A stretch of 64,000 nt of DNA. It comes from Sphingomonas sp. RIT328. Lineage in GTDB: Bacteria > Pseudomonadota > Alphaproteobacteria > Sphingomonadales > Sphingomonadaceae. The notes under the pieces were generated by a model. The model ran no database searches and had not been told where the DNA came from. It saw only the letters and a program-made list of their open reading frames with translations. The translations under genes were made by a program, and so were the position numbers. Below are positions 25,341 through 34,636 of the stretch, in pieces (the first letter of the stretch is position 1; every line of letters begins with the position of its first letter). The stretch lies in NCBI RefSeq assembly GCF_000632225.1, contig NZ_JFYV01000023.1, forward strand, positions 62,001 through 126,000, read 5' to 3'.

Positions 25341-26375
25341 CTATGCGTCCTTCATGATCTTCTTGAGGGCCTGGCCGATCCGCACCGGCCCCGGAAAATA
25401 CGCCCATTCGAGGCTGTGCGGATAGGGCGTGTCATAGCCGGTGACGCGTTCGATCGGCGCTTCGAGATGGTAGAAGCAACGCTCCTGCACCAGCGCCGAC
25501 AGCTCCGCGCCGAAGCCGCTGGTCCGCGTCGCCTCGTGGACGATCATGCAGCGGCCGGTCTTCTTCACCGATTCCTCGATCGCCTCGATGTCGAGCGGCA
25601 CCAACGTGCGCAGATCGATGATCTCGGCATCGACGCCCTGTTCGGCGACCACCGCGGTGCAGACGTGGACCATCGTGCCGTAGCAGAGGATGGTCAGCGC
25701 CTCGCCCTCGCGCACCACCGCCGCCTTGCCGAGCGGGACCTTGTAGTAACCGGTCGGCACCTCGCCGGCGGGATGCTTCGACCAATTCTCCGACGGGCGA
25801 TCCCAATAGCCGTTGAACGGGCCGTTGTAGATGCGCTTGGGTTCGAAGAAGAGGACGGGATCATTGTCCTCGATCGCCGCGATCAGCAGGCCCTTGGCGT
25901 CATAGGGCGTCGCCGGGATCACCGTCTTGATGCCGGAGACGTGGGTGAAGATGCCTTCCGGGCTCTGGCTGTGCGTCTGGCCGCCAAAGATGCCGCCGCC
26001 GAACGGCGATCGCACCGTCATCGGGCTGATGAACTCGCCCGCCGAACGATAGCGCAGCCGCGCCGCCTCGCTGACCAACTGGTCGAGCGCCGGGTAGATG
26101 TAATCGGCGAACTGGATTTCGGGCACCGGGCGCAGGCCATAGGCGCCCATGCCGATCGCGACGCCGATGATCCCCGTCTCGGTGATCGGCGTATCGAAGA
26201 CCCGGGTCTTGCCGTATTTCGCCTGCAGCCCCGCGGTGGCGCGGAACACGCCACCGAAATAGCCGACGTCCTCGCCCATCACCAGCACGTCGGGATCGCG
26301 CGCCATGCAGATGTCGAGCGCCGAATTGATCGCCTGGATCATGTTCATGCGGGTGGTGGGTTCGTCTTCGTTCAT
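25341..26375 (-). CDS. bkdA2: Branched-chain 2-oxoacid dehydrogenase E1 subunit beta
   Basis: Beta subunit of the thiamine-diphosphate decarboxylase acting on valine-, leucine- and isoleucine-derived 2-oxoacids. The 344-residue protein begins MNEDEPTTRMNMIQAIN and has the conserved MGEDVGYFGGVFRAT, FDTPITETGI, RSPFGGG and GQTHSQSPE segments. The ATG at 26375 matches family starts, and upstream in-frame sequence is repeat DNA. It is separated from E1alpha by 145 bases that are mostly a palindromic repeat. Confidence 0.94.
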   Translation of the reverse strand: MNEDEPTTRMNMIQAINSALDICMARDPDVLVMGEDVGYFGGVFRATAGLQAKYGKTRVFDTPITETGIIGVAIGMGAYGLRPVPEIQFADYIYPALDQLVSEAARLRYRSAGEFISPMTVRSPFGGGIFGGQTHSQSPEGIFTHVSGIKTVIPATPYDAKGLLIAAIEDNDPVLFFEPKRIYNGPFNGYWDRPSENWSKHPAGEVPTGYYKVPLGKAAVVREGEALTILCYGTMVHVCTAVVAEQGVDAEIIDLRTLVPLDIEAIEESVKKTGRCMIVHEATRTSGFGAELSALVQERCFYHLEAPIERVTGYDTPYPHSLEWAYFPGPVRIGQALKKIMKDA

Positions 26376-26386
26376 CGTCACGCCAA

Positions 26387-26509
26387 AATCCTCCCCGGCA
26401 CGGGGACCAGCCGCAGGCTGGTGGAGGGGGCGCTCCACCAGCGATGCGTCTGGGGCAGCCCCCCTCCACCAGCTTCGCTGGTCCCCCTCCCCGTGCCGGG
26501 GAGGAATGC
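26387..26509. repeat. Palindromic intergenic repeat, copy B, between E1alpha and E1beta
   Basis: Outer arms AATCCTCCCCGGCACGGGGA and TCCCCGTGCCGGGGAGGAAT are inverse copies. A second inner pair (ACCAGCCGCAGGCTGGTGGA and CCACCAGCTTCGCTGGT) gives further hairpins. The right arm is nearly the same as that of copy A. Being inside an operon, it could alter the E1alpha to E1beta RNA ratio. Confidence 0.8.
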
Positions 26510-26520
26510 AAACGCGGCCA

Positions 26521-27825
26521 TTACTTGCGCGCCCATGGCCGGCCGCTCGCCTCTTCCTCGGCGATCATCTGCTGCTGCTGTTCGCGCAGGTGCCACGGCA
26601 TCTCCTCGAACACGCCGTCGAACAGCGAATCAAGCGGCTGGTGCAGGCCATGGCCGAGGATGCCGTTCTTCTCGGCCTCCTTCTGCTCGGCGCGGACATA
26701 TTCGGCGAGCTCGCGATCCTGCGCGGCGTGACGCGCCTCGTCCCATTCGCCGAGCGTGATCAGATGCTGTTTCAGCCGCGCGATCGGATCGCCGAGCGGC
26801 CAGGCATTGGGCTCGCCGGCGCTGCGATATTGCGTCGGATCGTCGGAGGTCGAATGACCTTCAGCGCGATAGGTGAAATGCTCGATCAGCGTCGGGCCCT
26901 GATTGGTCCGCGCGCGCTCCGCCGCCCATAAGGTCGCGGCATAGACCGCCAGCGCATCATTGCCGTCGACGCGCAGCCCGGCGATGCCATAGCCGATCGC
27001 GCGCGCCGCGAAGGTCGTCGCCTCGGCGCCGGCGAAGCCCGAAAAGCTGCTGATCGCCCATTGGTTGTTGACGACGTTGAAGATCACCGGCGCGCGATAG
27101 ACCGCGGCGAAGGTGCAGGCGGAGTGGAAGTCGCCCTCCGCGGTCGATCCCTCGCCGCACCAGGCGGCGGCGATGCGCGTGTCGCCCTTGGCGGCGGAGG
27201 CCATCGCCCAGCCGACCGCCTGGGGATATTGCGTCGTCAGATTGCCCGAGATCGAGAAGAAGCCGTGATCGCGCGCCGAATACATGATCGGCAGCTGCTT
27301 GCCCTGCAACTTGTCACCACGGTTCGAATAGATCTGGTTCATCATCTCGACCAGCGGATAGCCGCGCGCGATGAGCAGCCCCTGCTGGCGATAGGAGGGG
27401 AAACACATGTCGTCGTCGGCGAGCGCCTGCGCCGCGGCGATCGCCACCGCCTCCTCGCCGGTCGCCTTCATGTAGAAGCTGGTCTTGCCCTGGCGCTGCG
27501 CACGGAACATCCGCTCGTCGAAGGCCCGCAGCAGCGCCATGTTGCGCAGCATGCGGCGCAGCGTATCCGGCGACAGCTTCGGGTCCCAGGCGCCGACCGC
27601 ACGGCCCTCCTCGTCGAGCACGCGGACGAGCGTGTAGGCGAGTTCGGGGAAGTCCTTCGCCGGTGCGGCGGTGTCGGGGCGGCGGGCGGCGCCGGCGGGG
27701 GGCACCTCGATCCCGACGAAGTCGACCGCATCGCCCGGGCGGAATTTCGGCTCGGGCACGTGCAGCGTCAGCCCGGGCAGATTCCGGGGCGGTGCATCGG
27801 CGCGAGGCAACTCGCTGGCCACCAT
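26521..27825 (-). CDS. bkdA1: Branched-chain 2-oxoacid dehydrogenase E1 subunit alpha
   Basis: Alpha subunit of the E1 decarboxylase. The 434-residue protein has the thiamine-diphosphate motif from GEGSTAEGDFH to NNQWAIS, the phosphorylation-loop-like TYRAEGHSTSDDPTQYR segment, and the FYMKATGEEA region, all characteristic of BCKDH rather than pyruvate E1. Length fits. A GAGGAGAGAG ribosome site immediately precedes the ATG. It is the first gene of the E1alpha-E1beta-E2 operon; the FAH-family gene on the same strand ends 106 bases upstream. Confidence 0.94.
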   Translation of the reverse strand: MVASELPRADAPPRNLPGLTLHVPEPKFRPGDAVDFVGIEVPPAGAARRPDTAAPAKDFPELAYTLVRVLDEEGRAVGAWDPKLSPDTLRRMLRNMALLRAFDERMFRAQRQGKTSFYMKATGEEAVAIAAAQALADDDMCFPSYRQQGLLIARGYPLVEMMNQIYSNRGDKLQGKQLPIMYSARDHGFFSISGNLTTQYPQAVGWAMASAAKGDTRIAAAWCGEGSTAEGDFHSACTFAAVYRAPVIFNVVNNQWAISSFSGFAGAEATTFAARAIGYGIAGLRVDGNDALAVYAATLWAAERARTNQGPTLIEHFTYRAEGHSTSDDPTQYRSAGEPNAWPLGDPIARLKQHLITLGEWDEARHAAQDRELAEYVRAEQKEAEKNGILGHGLHQPLDSLFDGVFEEMPWHLREQQQQMIAEEEASGRPWARK

Positions 27826-27931
27826 CTCTCTCCTCGACGCGCGACCGGGAGGTCGGCGCTGTTGTTGGATCGTGTTGCGCGCCTGTAATTAAATTTCAAG
27901 CGTCTTTTCGATGGATAGTGGCCTGTCGAGG

Positions 27932-28933
27932 TCAGGCGACGGTCTGTTCGATCACCCCGAAGATCGGATGGTGGCGATCGTCCTCCGCCCAGATACGCAC
28001 CGTATCGCCCGATCGGAGGAACGGCGTGACCGGCTTGCCGCCCGCGATCGTCTCGATCGTGCGCAGCTCGGCGAGGCAGGAATAGCCGACGCCGCCCGCC
28101 GCGATCGTCTGGCCCGGCCCGCCGTCGGGACCGCGGTTGGAGACGGTGCCCGAGCCGACGATCGTCCCCGCCCCGAGCGCGCGCGTCCTCGCCGCATGCG
28201 CGATCAGCGTGCCGAAGTCGAAGGTCATGTCCTCGCCCGCATCGGCACGGCCGAACGGCTGGCCGTTGAGATCGACGTGCAGCGCGCGGTGCAGCCTGCC
28301 GTCGCGCCACCAGTCGCCCAAGGCGTCGGGCGTGACGAAGACCGGCGAGAAGGCGCTCGCCGGCTTCGACTGGAAGAAGCCGAAGCCCTTGGCGAGCTCG
28401 CCGGGAATGAGGTTGCGCAGCGACACGTCGTTGGTCAGCCCGACCAGCCGCACCGCGGCGAGCGCCGCGTCGCGGCTCGCCCCCATCGGCACGTCGCCGG
28501 TGACGACCACCACCTCCGCCTCGAAATCGCAGCCCCAGCTTTCGTCGGCGAGCGGAATCGCGTCGCGCGGGCCGAGGAAGCCGTCCGATCCGCCTTGGTA
28601 CATCAGCGGATCGTGCCAGAAGCTGTCGGGCATCTCCGCGCCGCGCGCCTGCCGGACGAGCGCGACATGGTTCACATAGGCCGAGCCGTCCGCCCATTGA
28701 TAGGCGCGCGGCAGCGGCGCGGCGGCGTCATGTTCGTGGAAGCGCAGCCGCGGGATGACCGCATGATCGATATCGGTGGCGAGGTTGCGCAGATCGGGGA
28801 GCAGCCGGTCCCAATCGTCGAGCGCCGCCTGCAACGTCGGCGCGATCTGCGTCGCCTCGGCATACCAGGCGCAATCGCTGGATACGACGACGAGCCTGCC
28901 GTCACGGCCGTGCTTCAGACTGGCGAGTTTCAT
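27932..28933 (-). CDS. Fumarylacetoacetate hydrolase (FAH) family protein
   Basis: A 333-residue FAH-fold enzyme. It shows the metal-site acid cluster in CDFEAEVVVV, the RNLIPGE segment, GFGFFQSKPAS and a late GSGTVSNRGPDGG. FAH-fold proteins cleave carbon-carbon bonds of 2,4-diketo acids or hydrate keto-dienoates; the exact substrate cannot be told. GAGAGG lies 9 bases before the ATG at 28933, preferred over the one at 28942. Its position before branched-chain 2-oxoacid dehydrogenase genes suggests amino-acid breakdown. Confidence 0.85.
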   Translation of the reverse strand: MKLASLKHGRDGRLVVVSSDCAWYAEATQIAPTLQAALDDWDRLLPDLRNLATDIDHAVIPRLRFHEHDAAAPLPRAYQWADGSAYVNHVALVRQARGAEMPDSFWHDPLMYQGGSDGFLGPRDAIPLADESWGCDFEAEVVVVTGDVPMGASRDAALAAVRLVGLTNDVSLRNLIPGELAKGFGFFQSKPASAFSPVFVTPDALGDWWRDGRLHRALHVDLNGQPFGRADAGEDMTFDFGTLIAHAARTRALGAGTIVGSGTVSNRGPDGGPGQTIAAGGVGYSCLAELRTIETIAGGKPVTPFLRSGDTVRIWAEDDRHHPIFGVIEQTVA

Positions 28934-29453
28934 CAGGCGCATCCTCTCATCGTTGGCGTGAGAGTGTATCGGCAGCGCCGCACGGTTGCGACGGAAAAGT
29001 ATCGGACGTTACGAAAGGGTCGCGCGACGGCTGGAACGCGCGACCTCGCTCCGCAATCTACCCCGTTCGGTTTGCAAATGGGTGAGGAGGGAATCGGGCG
29101 ATCGCGACCGGGGCAAGACAAAGCCAGAGGCAGGCAAAGCCGAACCTCGGCAGCGTCTTGATCGTCCGGAATGCCCCTGCGTCCGCCATCCGGCCATGAC
29201 CGAGGCGCAAGCTTCAAACCCAAGAGTTCCCGCGGCGGTCCGAACGCATTTTCCGCCTGTCTAGGACCGCAGAAGGCCGATCCCGCCGTCAACGACAGCA
29301 CGATGCGGATGCCGTCGTCGTCCCTCATGTGTCCGGATGCGGGCGAGGCCACCCGGTCCATAATAAGTTTTCTTATATAACAGTTGTATGATCATACAAA
29401 ATGTGGTCTCCACGATTTCACGGTGCTCGCAGAAGCTGCCGGGATAGGAGAGG
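28934..29453. other. 520-base gene-free region with promoter of the catabolic cluster
   Basis: I see no convincing gene here. GC-rich frames exist on both strands but have no family resemblance or ribosome site. The last 110 bases turn AT-rich (TTTTCTTATATAACAG...) and contain the palindrome noted separately. This is the only promoter-like stretch before the ten-gene cluster. Confidence 0.6.
29384..29399. promoter_or_regulatory. Perfect 16-bp palindrome, candidate operator of the catabolic cluster
   Basis: TTGTATGATCATACAA is a perfect palindrome about 58 bases before the first ATG. It contains TATGAT (29387-29392), a good -10 hexamer, so a bound repressor would block RNA polymerase. The shape fits MarR- or GntR-type operators. 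The only regulator of the block is the MarR gene at its end. Confidence 0.6.
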
Positions 29454-29456
29454 ATG

Positions 29457-31217
29457 ATGGCGGTTTTACGCTATGCGCTGCCGTGCGCCGCTGCGATCGG
29501 GCTCGCCGGACTGACGACCCTGGCAGGTGCGCAGACCGATGTGATCGGGACCGTGCGTGACGATCCGTCGGTGGTCCGTTCGTCCTTCTATTTGCCGGTA
29601 CGCGACGGCACCCGCCTCGCGGTAAACGTCTACCGCCCCGCCGACGGCGGCAAGGCGCGCGCTGGGCGCTTTCCGGTCGTCTTTGCCTTCACCCCGTACC
29701 GGGCGCGCTACCGCAAGGACGGCGAACTCGTCGATCTGATCGACTCGACGACCTTCGGGCTGCGCGATCTCGTCCATGAAGGCTATGTCGTCGCCACCGC
29801 CGACGTGCGCGGCAAGGGCGCCTCGTTCGGGGCGCGACGCGGCTTCCTCGACCAGACCGAGGCCCATGACGGCAATGATATCGTCCAGTGGCTTGCGGCC
29901 CGCCCCTACACCACCGGCAAAGTCGGCATCACCGGCTGCTCCTATCTCGGCGGCAGCGCGATGCTCGTTGCGGGCGCGCTGCCACCGGCGTTGAAGGCGG
30001 TGTTCGCCGCGGCGACCGACATCGACAAATATGCCTTCGTCCGCAACGGCGGCATCACCGCCCAGTTCAATACCCGCCCCGACGAACCGCTCGATGTCGA
30101 CCTGGCGAGCGTACCGGTCGACGCCGATCGCGACGGCGCGCTGCTCCGCGAAGCGGTCGCCGACCATGTTCGCAACACGCCAATGGCACCGCTGTGGGCC
30201 GGAATGCCGTATCGCGACAGCGTCTCGCCGCTCACCGGCAACCGCTATTGGGAAGAGGTCGGCCCCTATACCCACCTCAAGGCGCTGCAAAGCCCGCAGC
30301 TCGCCTGGTATCTGTGGGGCAATTGGAACGACGAGCCGACCGAACAGATCATCCAGGCCGCGGCCAATCTCGACGCCAAGCTGATCGTCGGGCCGGGCAG
30401 CCATTGCGAACCGCCCAAGGTGTTCGACATCGTCGGCGAACAGAAGCGCTTCTTCGATCGCTATCTGAAGGACGTCGACAACGGCATCGATCGCGAGCCG
30501 CGCTATAGCTGGTGGCAGGAACGGCAGGGCGGCGGCACACTCGTCCATCGCGCCCGTCTGCCCGGCACCGGGATCGGCCGCACCGCCATCTACCTCACGG
30601 CCGCGGCCAACGATACGCCTGCCGCGGTCGATTCCGGCAGCCTCGCCTTGCGCGCCGGCACCGCGGCACCGCGCCCCTTCCGCGTCGATTATGACGTCGC
30701 CACCAAGGATTATTTCCAGTTCTGGCCGAGCCCGCTCGACGGCAAGGGTCTGACCTTCACCAGCCGTCCGCTCGCCGCCGATGCGGCGATCGAGGGCTTT
30801 CCGATCCTTACCGTACGGGCCGCGATCGACCGCCCCGACGGCAATGTCTTTGGGTATCTCGAGTCGGTCGATCCGACGGGCAAGGTGACGATGCTCGCCT
30901 TCGGCCGGTTGGCGATGAGCCACCGCAAGACCGGTGTCGCGCCCTACAACCACCTCGACCTGCCCTATCACTCGGGGCTCAGGGCCGATGTCGCACCGGC
31001 GACGCCGGGTCGGGCGGAGACGCTCACCTTCGCGCTGTCGCCGCGGGCCTATACGATCCCCGCCGGGCATCGGCTGCGCGTGACGATCACCGGCGCCGAC
31101 CCGCGCCAGCGCAACCTGCCCGCCATCCGCGACGCACTGGCGCGGACGGTGACGCTGACCACCGGTGCCGCCTCGCACATCGACATCCCCTTCACCGCGC
31201 CGGTCCGCTTCCGCTGA
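29457..31217 (+). CDS. Secreted CocE/NonD family (peptidase S15-like) hydrolase
   Basis: Serine hydrolase cleaving an ester or amide in the periplasm or outside. The 586-residue protein has a signal peptide (MAVLRYALPCAAAIGLAGLTT ... LAGAQ), then the alpha/beta core with nucleophile in GCSYLGG (Ser162). The ADVRGKG oxyanion-side motif, a His in VGPGSHCEPP, and a C-terminal jelly-roll domain (near 360-586, SPRAYTIPAGHRLRVTI) follow as in cocaine esterase and Xaa-Pro peptidases. AGGAG lies 6 bases before the ATG at 29457; the ATG at 29454 is closer. First gene of the cluster; it may release the ligand the following receptor imports. Confidence 0.88.
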   Translation: MAVLRYALPCAAAIGLAGLTTLAGAQTDVIGTVRDDPSVVRSSFYLPVRDGTRLAVNVYRPADGGKARAGRFPVVFAFTPYRARYRKDGELVDLIDSTTFGLRDLVHEGYVVATADVRGKGASFGARRGFLDQTEAHDGNDIVQWLAARPYTTGKVGITGCSYLGGSAMLVAGALPPALKAVFAAATDIDKYAFVRNGGITAQFNTRPDEPLDVDLASVPVDADRDGALLREAVADHVRNTPMAPLWAGMPYRDSVSPLTGNRYWEEVGPYTHLKALQSPQLAWYLWGNWNDEPTEQIIQAAANLDAKLIVGPGSHCEPPKVFDIVGEQKRFFDRYLKDVDNGIDREPRYSWWQERQGGGTLVHRARLPGTGIGRTAIYLTAAANDTPAAVDSGSLALRAGTAAPRPFRVDYDVATKDYFQFWPSPLDGKGLTFTSRPLAADAAIEGFPILTVRAAIDRPDGNVFGYLESVDPTGKVTMLAFGRLAMSHRKTGVAPYNHLDLPYHSGLRADVAPATPGRAETLTFALSPRAYTIPAGHRLRVTITGADPRQRNLPAIRDALARTVTLTTGAASHIDIPFTAPVRFR

Positions 31218-31254
31218 CGCGCCTGGCCGCCCGACTTCATCAAGGATACGGATC

Positions 31255-34041
31255 ATGCATCGCATCACGTCGCGTCGTCGCCTTGCCCTCGTCTCCGGTG
31301 TCGCGCTCGCCGCGCTCGGCTGGAGCAATCTTGCCGCCGCACAGGACACGCCGTCACCGGCCACCGACAGCGTCACGCCGGCCGACGGGCAGAGCGCCTC
31401 GCAGCAGGGCCGCACTGGTGCCCCCGCCCCGGTACAGTCCGACGCTGCCGCCGCCGGGCCGGTGACGATCGGCGCGGAGGACGTCCCTGCCGCTGACATC
31501 GTCGTCACCGGCAGCCGGATCCGCGGCGCCGCGCCGGTCGGATCAAGCGTCATCGCGATCGACCGCCGCGCGATCGAGGCATCGGGGGCGGTCACGACCG
31601 ATCGGCTGATCAAGGAGATTCCGCAGGTCTTCGATCTCGGCACGTCGGAAAACTCACGCGGCCAGTCGGGCGGCAACAGCAACATCACCTTCGGCAACGC
31701 GATCAATATCCGCGGCATCGGCCCCTATGCGACGCTGACGATCCTCGACGGCCACCGCGTCGTCAACAACAGCCGCTCGGTCGATCCGTCGATCATCCCT
31801 TCGCTCGGGCTCGAACGCGTCGAGGTGGTCGCCGATGGCGCCTCCGCCGTCTATGGATCGGACGCGATCGCCGGCGTCGTCAACCTGATCCCGCGCCGCA
31901 CCCTCAACGGTGTCGAGACGATCGCGCGGATGGGCGCGGCACGCAATTTCCACGAAAGCCAGTTCGGCATCGCCGCGGGCAAGACCGGCGACTGGGGCCA
32001 GGTGATGGTCGCCTACGAACACGTCTTCCGCAGCAATCTGTCGGGCGACAATCGCGACTTCTTCACCAGCGACCAGCGCCGCTACGGCGGCCGCGATTTC
32101 CGCGTCAGCCAGTGCAATCCCGGCACGCTCACCGTCGGCGGGCGCAATTACGCCATTCCGCAGGGCGGCGTGACACCGGCGAGCGCCGGGCAGCTGGTGG
32201 CCGGCACCGCCAACCTCTGCGAAGGCTTCACCGGCCAGGACCTGTTTCCGGAGACGCGCTACGACAGCGCCAACGCCACCTTTACCGTTCACCTCACCGA
32301 CTGGCTCGACGCGTTCGGCGACGGTTATTATTCGAAACGCCAGTTCAAGCGGTTCGGCGGCTATACCGGCGCGACGGTAAGCGTGCCGGGAACCAATGCC
32401 TTCTTCACCCGCCCGCCCGGCACGACCGGCGCGGAAACGGTACAGATCCGCCTTGACGATCTGCCCAACAATCTGTCGTTCGGCTCGACCGAAAGCTGGC
32501 AGACCGCCGGCGGCCTGCGCGCCAAGTTCGGCGGTTGGGAGGTGCAGGGGCAGGTGATCTACGGCCGCAACGACGACGTGTCGAACACCCCCAACGGGAT
32601 CAACACACCCGCGCTCAACGCCGCACTCGCCAGCTCGAACCCGGCGACCGCCTTCGATCCCTATGGCCTCGGCCGCACCTCGGCGGCGGTGCTCGCCGCG
32701 ATCAACGATCAGGTGTTCAACGCGCCGACGCGCAACCGCTTCACCGGCGTCGAGGCGACGGTCAACGGCACGCTGTTCGATCTGCCCGGCGGCGGCGTCA
32801 AGCTCGCCGCGGGCTATGAGCGGCAGGAGCTGGAGGTCGCGCTCGGCATCCAGCGCGGCGCGCCGACCAGCCCGCTCACCTTCCGCGACTATGACCGCCA
32901 GGTCGATTCCGGTTATGCAGAACTCTACGTGCCGATCTTCGGCTCGGCCAATGCCCTGCCCGGGCTGCGCCGGCTCGAGCTCACCGCTGCGGTTCGTTAC
33001 GACAAATATAGCGATGTCGGCAGCACCACCAATCCCAAGTTCGGCGCCAACTGGTCGCCGCTGCGCGGGCTGGTGATCCGCGGCAGCTACGGCACGTCGT
33101 TCCGCGCGCCGCTGTTCTCGCAGATCTACGGCAACAGCTCGAACATCTTCGTCCAGCCCTATGCCGATCCGGCGCTGGGCGGCGCGATCGTCCAGGGTGC
33201 GGCTTTGTCCGGCGGCAATACCGCGCTGCGCCCGGAGGAGGCGACCACCTGGTCGGCCGGGCTGGACTGGGATCCGCTGCCCGGCGGGCGGATCAGCCTG
33301 ACCTATTTCGACGTCAACTACACCGGACAGGTCGACAGCTACCTCGGCGATCTCGCCATCCTCAGCCGGGAGGCGCAATTCGCCGGCACCGGCGTCATCC
33401 TGCGCGGCGCCGCCGCCGCGGCGCGCGTGCAGGAGTTGCTCGCGCAGGGGATCACCATCGCGCGCGGCGTGCTCCCCGCCAATCCGACGCTGTTCATCGA
33501 CGGCCGGACCCAGAACCTCGGCCGCTCGAAGACCAGCGGCATCGATGCGGTGGCAAGCTATACCTTCGACACGAACGGCGCCGGCCGCTTCACGCTCAAT
33601 GCCAACGCCACCTATCTGACCCGCTATCGCAGCGCGATCACTCCGGCGGGCGACCTGATCGATCGCCGCAACACCGTGTTCAATCCGCTCAAGTTCAAGG
33701 GTCGCGGCAGTCTCTACTGGGCTTATGACGGCGCCAACACGCGGCTTACCGTCAATCATGTCGGCGGCTATGACAATAACACCCTGCCCAACAACGGCGT
33801 GCAGAAGGTGGCGAGCTATACCACCGTCGACCTCGGCGTGACCTTCGATGTCGGCGATCCGGCGAGCCGCAGCCTGTTCGCCGGCGGTTTCAGCGTGTCG
33901 TTCGATGCGCTCAACCTGTTCGACCGCAAGCCGCCGTTCCTCGATTTCGCGCCGACGATCAACGGCAGCGGCGGCTATGACGCCACCGCCGCCAATCCCG
34001 TCGGGCGCGAGATCGCGGTGACGCTGCGCAAGCGCTTCTGA
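31255..34041 (+). CDS. TonB-dependent outer-membrane receptor of the catabolic cluster
   Basis: A 928-residue receptor with an Arg-rich signal peptide (MHRITSRRRLALVSGVALAA), a 90-residue Ala/Pro/Thr spacer, TonB box DIVVTGSRIRG, plug with NIRGIGPYATLTILDG and VEVVADGASAVYGSDAIAG, and a barrel ending VTLRKRF. An AAGGA site lies 8-9 bases before the ATG. The plug belongs to the type with the SAVYGSDAIAGVVN motif that is common among sphingomonad receptors for organic substrates. It starts 37 bases after the hydrolase, so the two share a transcript. Confidence 0.93.
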   Translation: MHRITSRRRLALVSGVALAALGWSNLAAAQDTPSPATDSVTPADGQSASQQGRTGAPAPVQSDAAAAGPVTIGAEDVPAADIVVTGSRIRGAAPVGSSVIAIDRRAIEASGAVTTDRLIKEIPQVFDLGTSENSRGQSGGNSNITFGNAINIRGIGPYATLTILDGHRVVNNSRSVDPSIIPSLGLERVEVVADGASAVYGSDAIAGVVNLIPRRTLNGVETIARMGAARNFHESQFGIAAGKTGDWGQVMVAYEHVFRSNLSGDNRDFFTSDQRRYGGRDFRVSQCNPGTLTVGGRNYAIPQGGVTPASAGQLVAGTANLCEGFTGQDLFPETRYDSANATFTVHLTDWLDAFGDGYYSKRQFKRFGGYTGATVSVPGTNAFFTRPPGTTGAETVQIRLDDLPNNLSFGSTESWQTAGGLRAKFGGWEVQGQVIYGRNDDVSNTPNGINTPALNAALASSNPATAFDPYGLGRTSAAVLAAINDQVFNAPTRNRFTGVEATVNGTLFDLPGGGVKLAAGYERQELEVALGIQRGAPTSPLTFRDYDRQVDSGYAELYVPIFGSANALPGLRRLELTAAVRYDKYSDVGSTTNPKFGANWSPLRGLVIRGSYGTSFRAPLFSQIYGNSSNIFVQPYADPALGGAIVQGAALSGGNTALRPEEATTWSAGLDWDPLPGGRISLTYFDVNYTGQVDSYLGDLAILSREAQFAGTGVILRGAAAAARVQELLAQGITIARGVLPANPTLFIDGRTQNLGRSKTSGIDAVASYTFDTNGAGRFTLNANATYLTRYRSAITPAGDLIDRRNTVFNPLKFKGRGSLYWAYDGANTRLTVNHVGGYDNNTLPNNGVQKVASYTTVDLGVTFDVGDPASRSLFAGGFSVSFDALNLFDRKPPFLDFAPTINGSGGYDATAANPVGREIAVTLRKRF

Positions 34042-34078
34042 CGATGATCCGGGCTGGCCGATCCTTGCGGAGACCGAC

Positions 34079-34636
34079 GTGACCGATCACCCGAATGCCG
34101 CCGACGGCACGCCGATCGGGCCCGAGCCACGCGTGCCGCTCGTCACCGCTGACCTCGAGCCCATGCCGGCGGCGAGGGCGGGCCCGTCGCGGCTGGCGCG
34201 GGCCATGCTCGCGATCGGGTCGGCGGGGCTGCTCGGGGCGATGGCGACCGACGCGCTCGCCGTTGCCGGTCGCCACGCCGGTATCCGCCTGTTCGGCGCG
34301 ATCGAGATCGTCCAGGCCTGTATCGTGCTGGTCGCGACCAGCGCGATCCTGCTCACCACGATCGTCGATGGTCACGCCCGCGTGCACATCCTGCTCGAAC
34401 GGTTGCACGCCGCCGCATCGGCCCGGCTGCTGCGCGGCGCCGATGCGGTCAGCGCGCTGATCTTCCTGTGGATCGCGATCGGTTCGGCGTGGTTGCTCGC
34501 CGATCTCTGGTCGGCATTCGAGCTGAGCGAAATCCTCCATATCCCGCTGCGCTGGCTGCGCGCCGCCTGGATCGCCGGTGCGATCGCCACCGCCTTGATC
34601 CTCGCCCGCCGGGCGCTGCGCGGAGCGCGGTCGTGA
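34079..34636 (+). CDS. TRAP transporter small permease (DctQ-like)
   Basis: Small membrane subunit of a tripartite ATP-independent periplasmic transporter. The 185-residue protein starts at GTG with CGGAGA upstream. It has an unusually long hydrophilic N-terminus of about 40 residues and then four hydrophobic helices (for example LARAMLAIGSAGLLGAM, VQACIVLVATSAILL, ALIFLWIAIGSAWLL and AWIAGAIATALILA). Identity rests partly on its neighbours, the large permease and binding protein. Its stop overlaps the next GTG start. Confidence 0.82.
   Translation: MTDHPNAADGTPIGPEPRVPLVTADLEPMPAARAGPSRLARAMLAIGSAGLLGAMATDALAVAGRHAGIRLFGAIEIVQACIVLVATSAILLTTIVDGHARVHILLERLHAAASARLLRGADAVSALIFLWIAIGSAWLLADLWSAFELSEILHIPLRWLRAAWIAGAIATALILARRALRGARS

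Noticed and set aside
28943..29361. 142-codon minus-strand frame in the gap before the catabolic cluster
   Set aside because: No ribosome site, no family resemblance, Arg/Pro/Ser-rich composition typical of non-coding GC-rich DNA.
29466..33759. Long minus-strand frames over the hydrolase and TonB receptor
   Set aside because: Shadows; the plus-strand products have signal peptides and complete domain sets.
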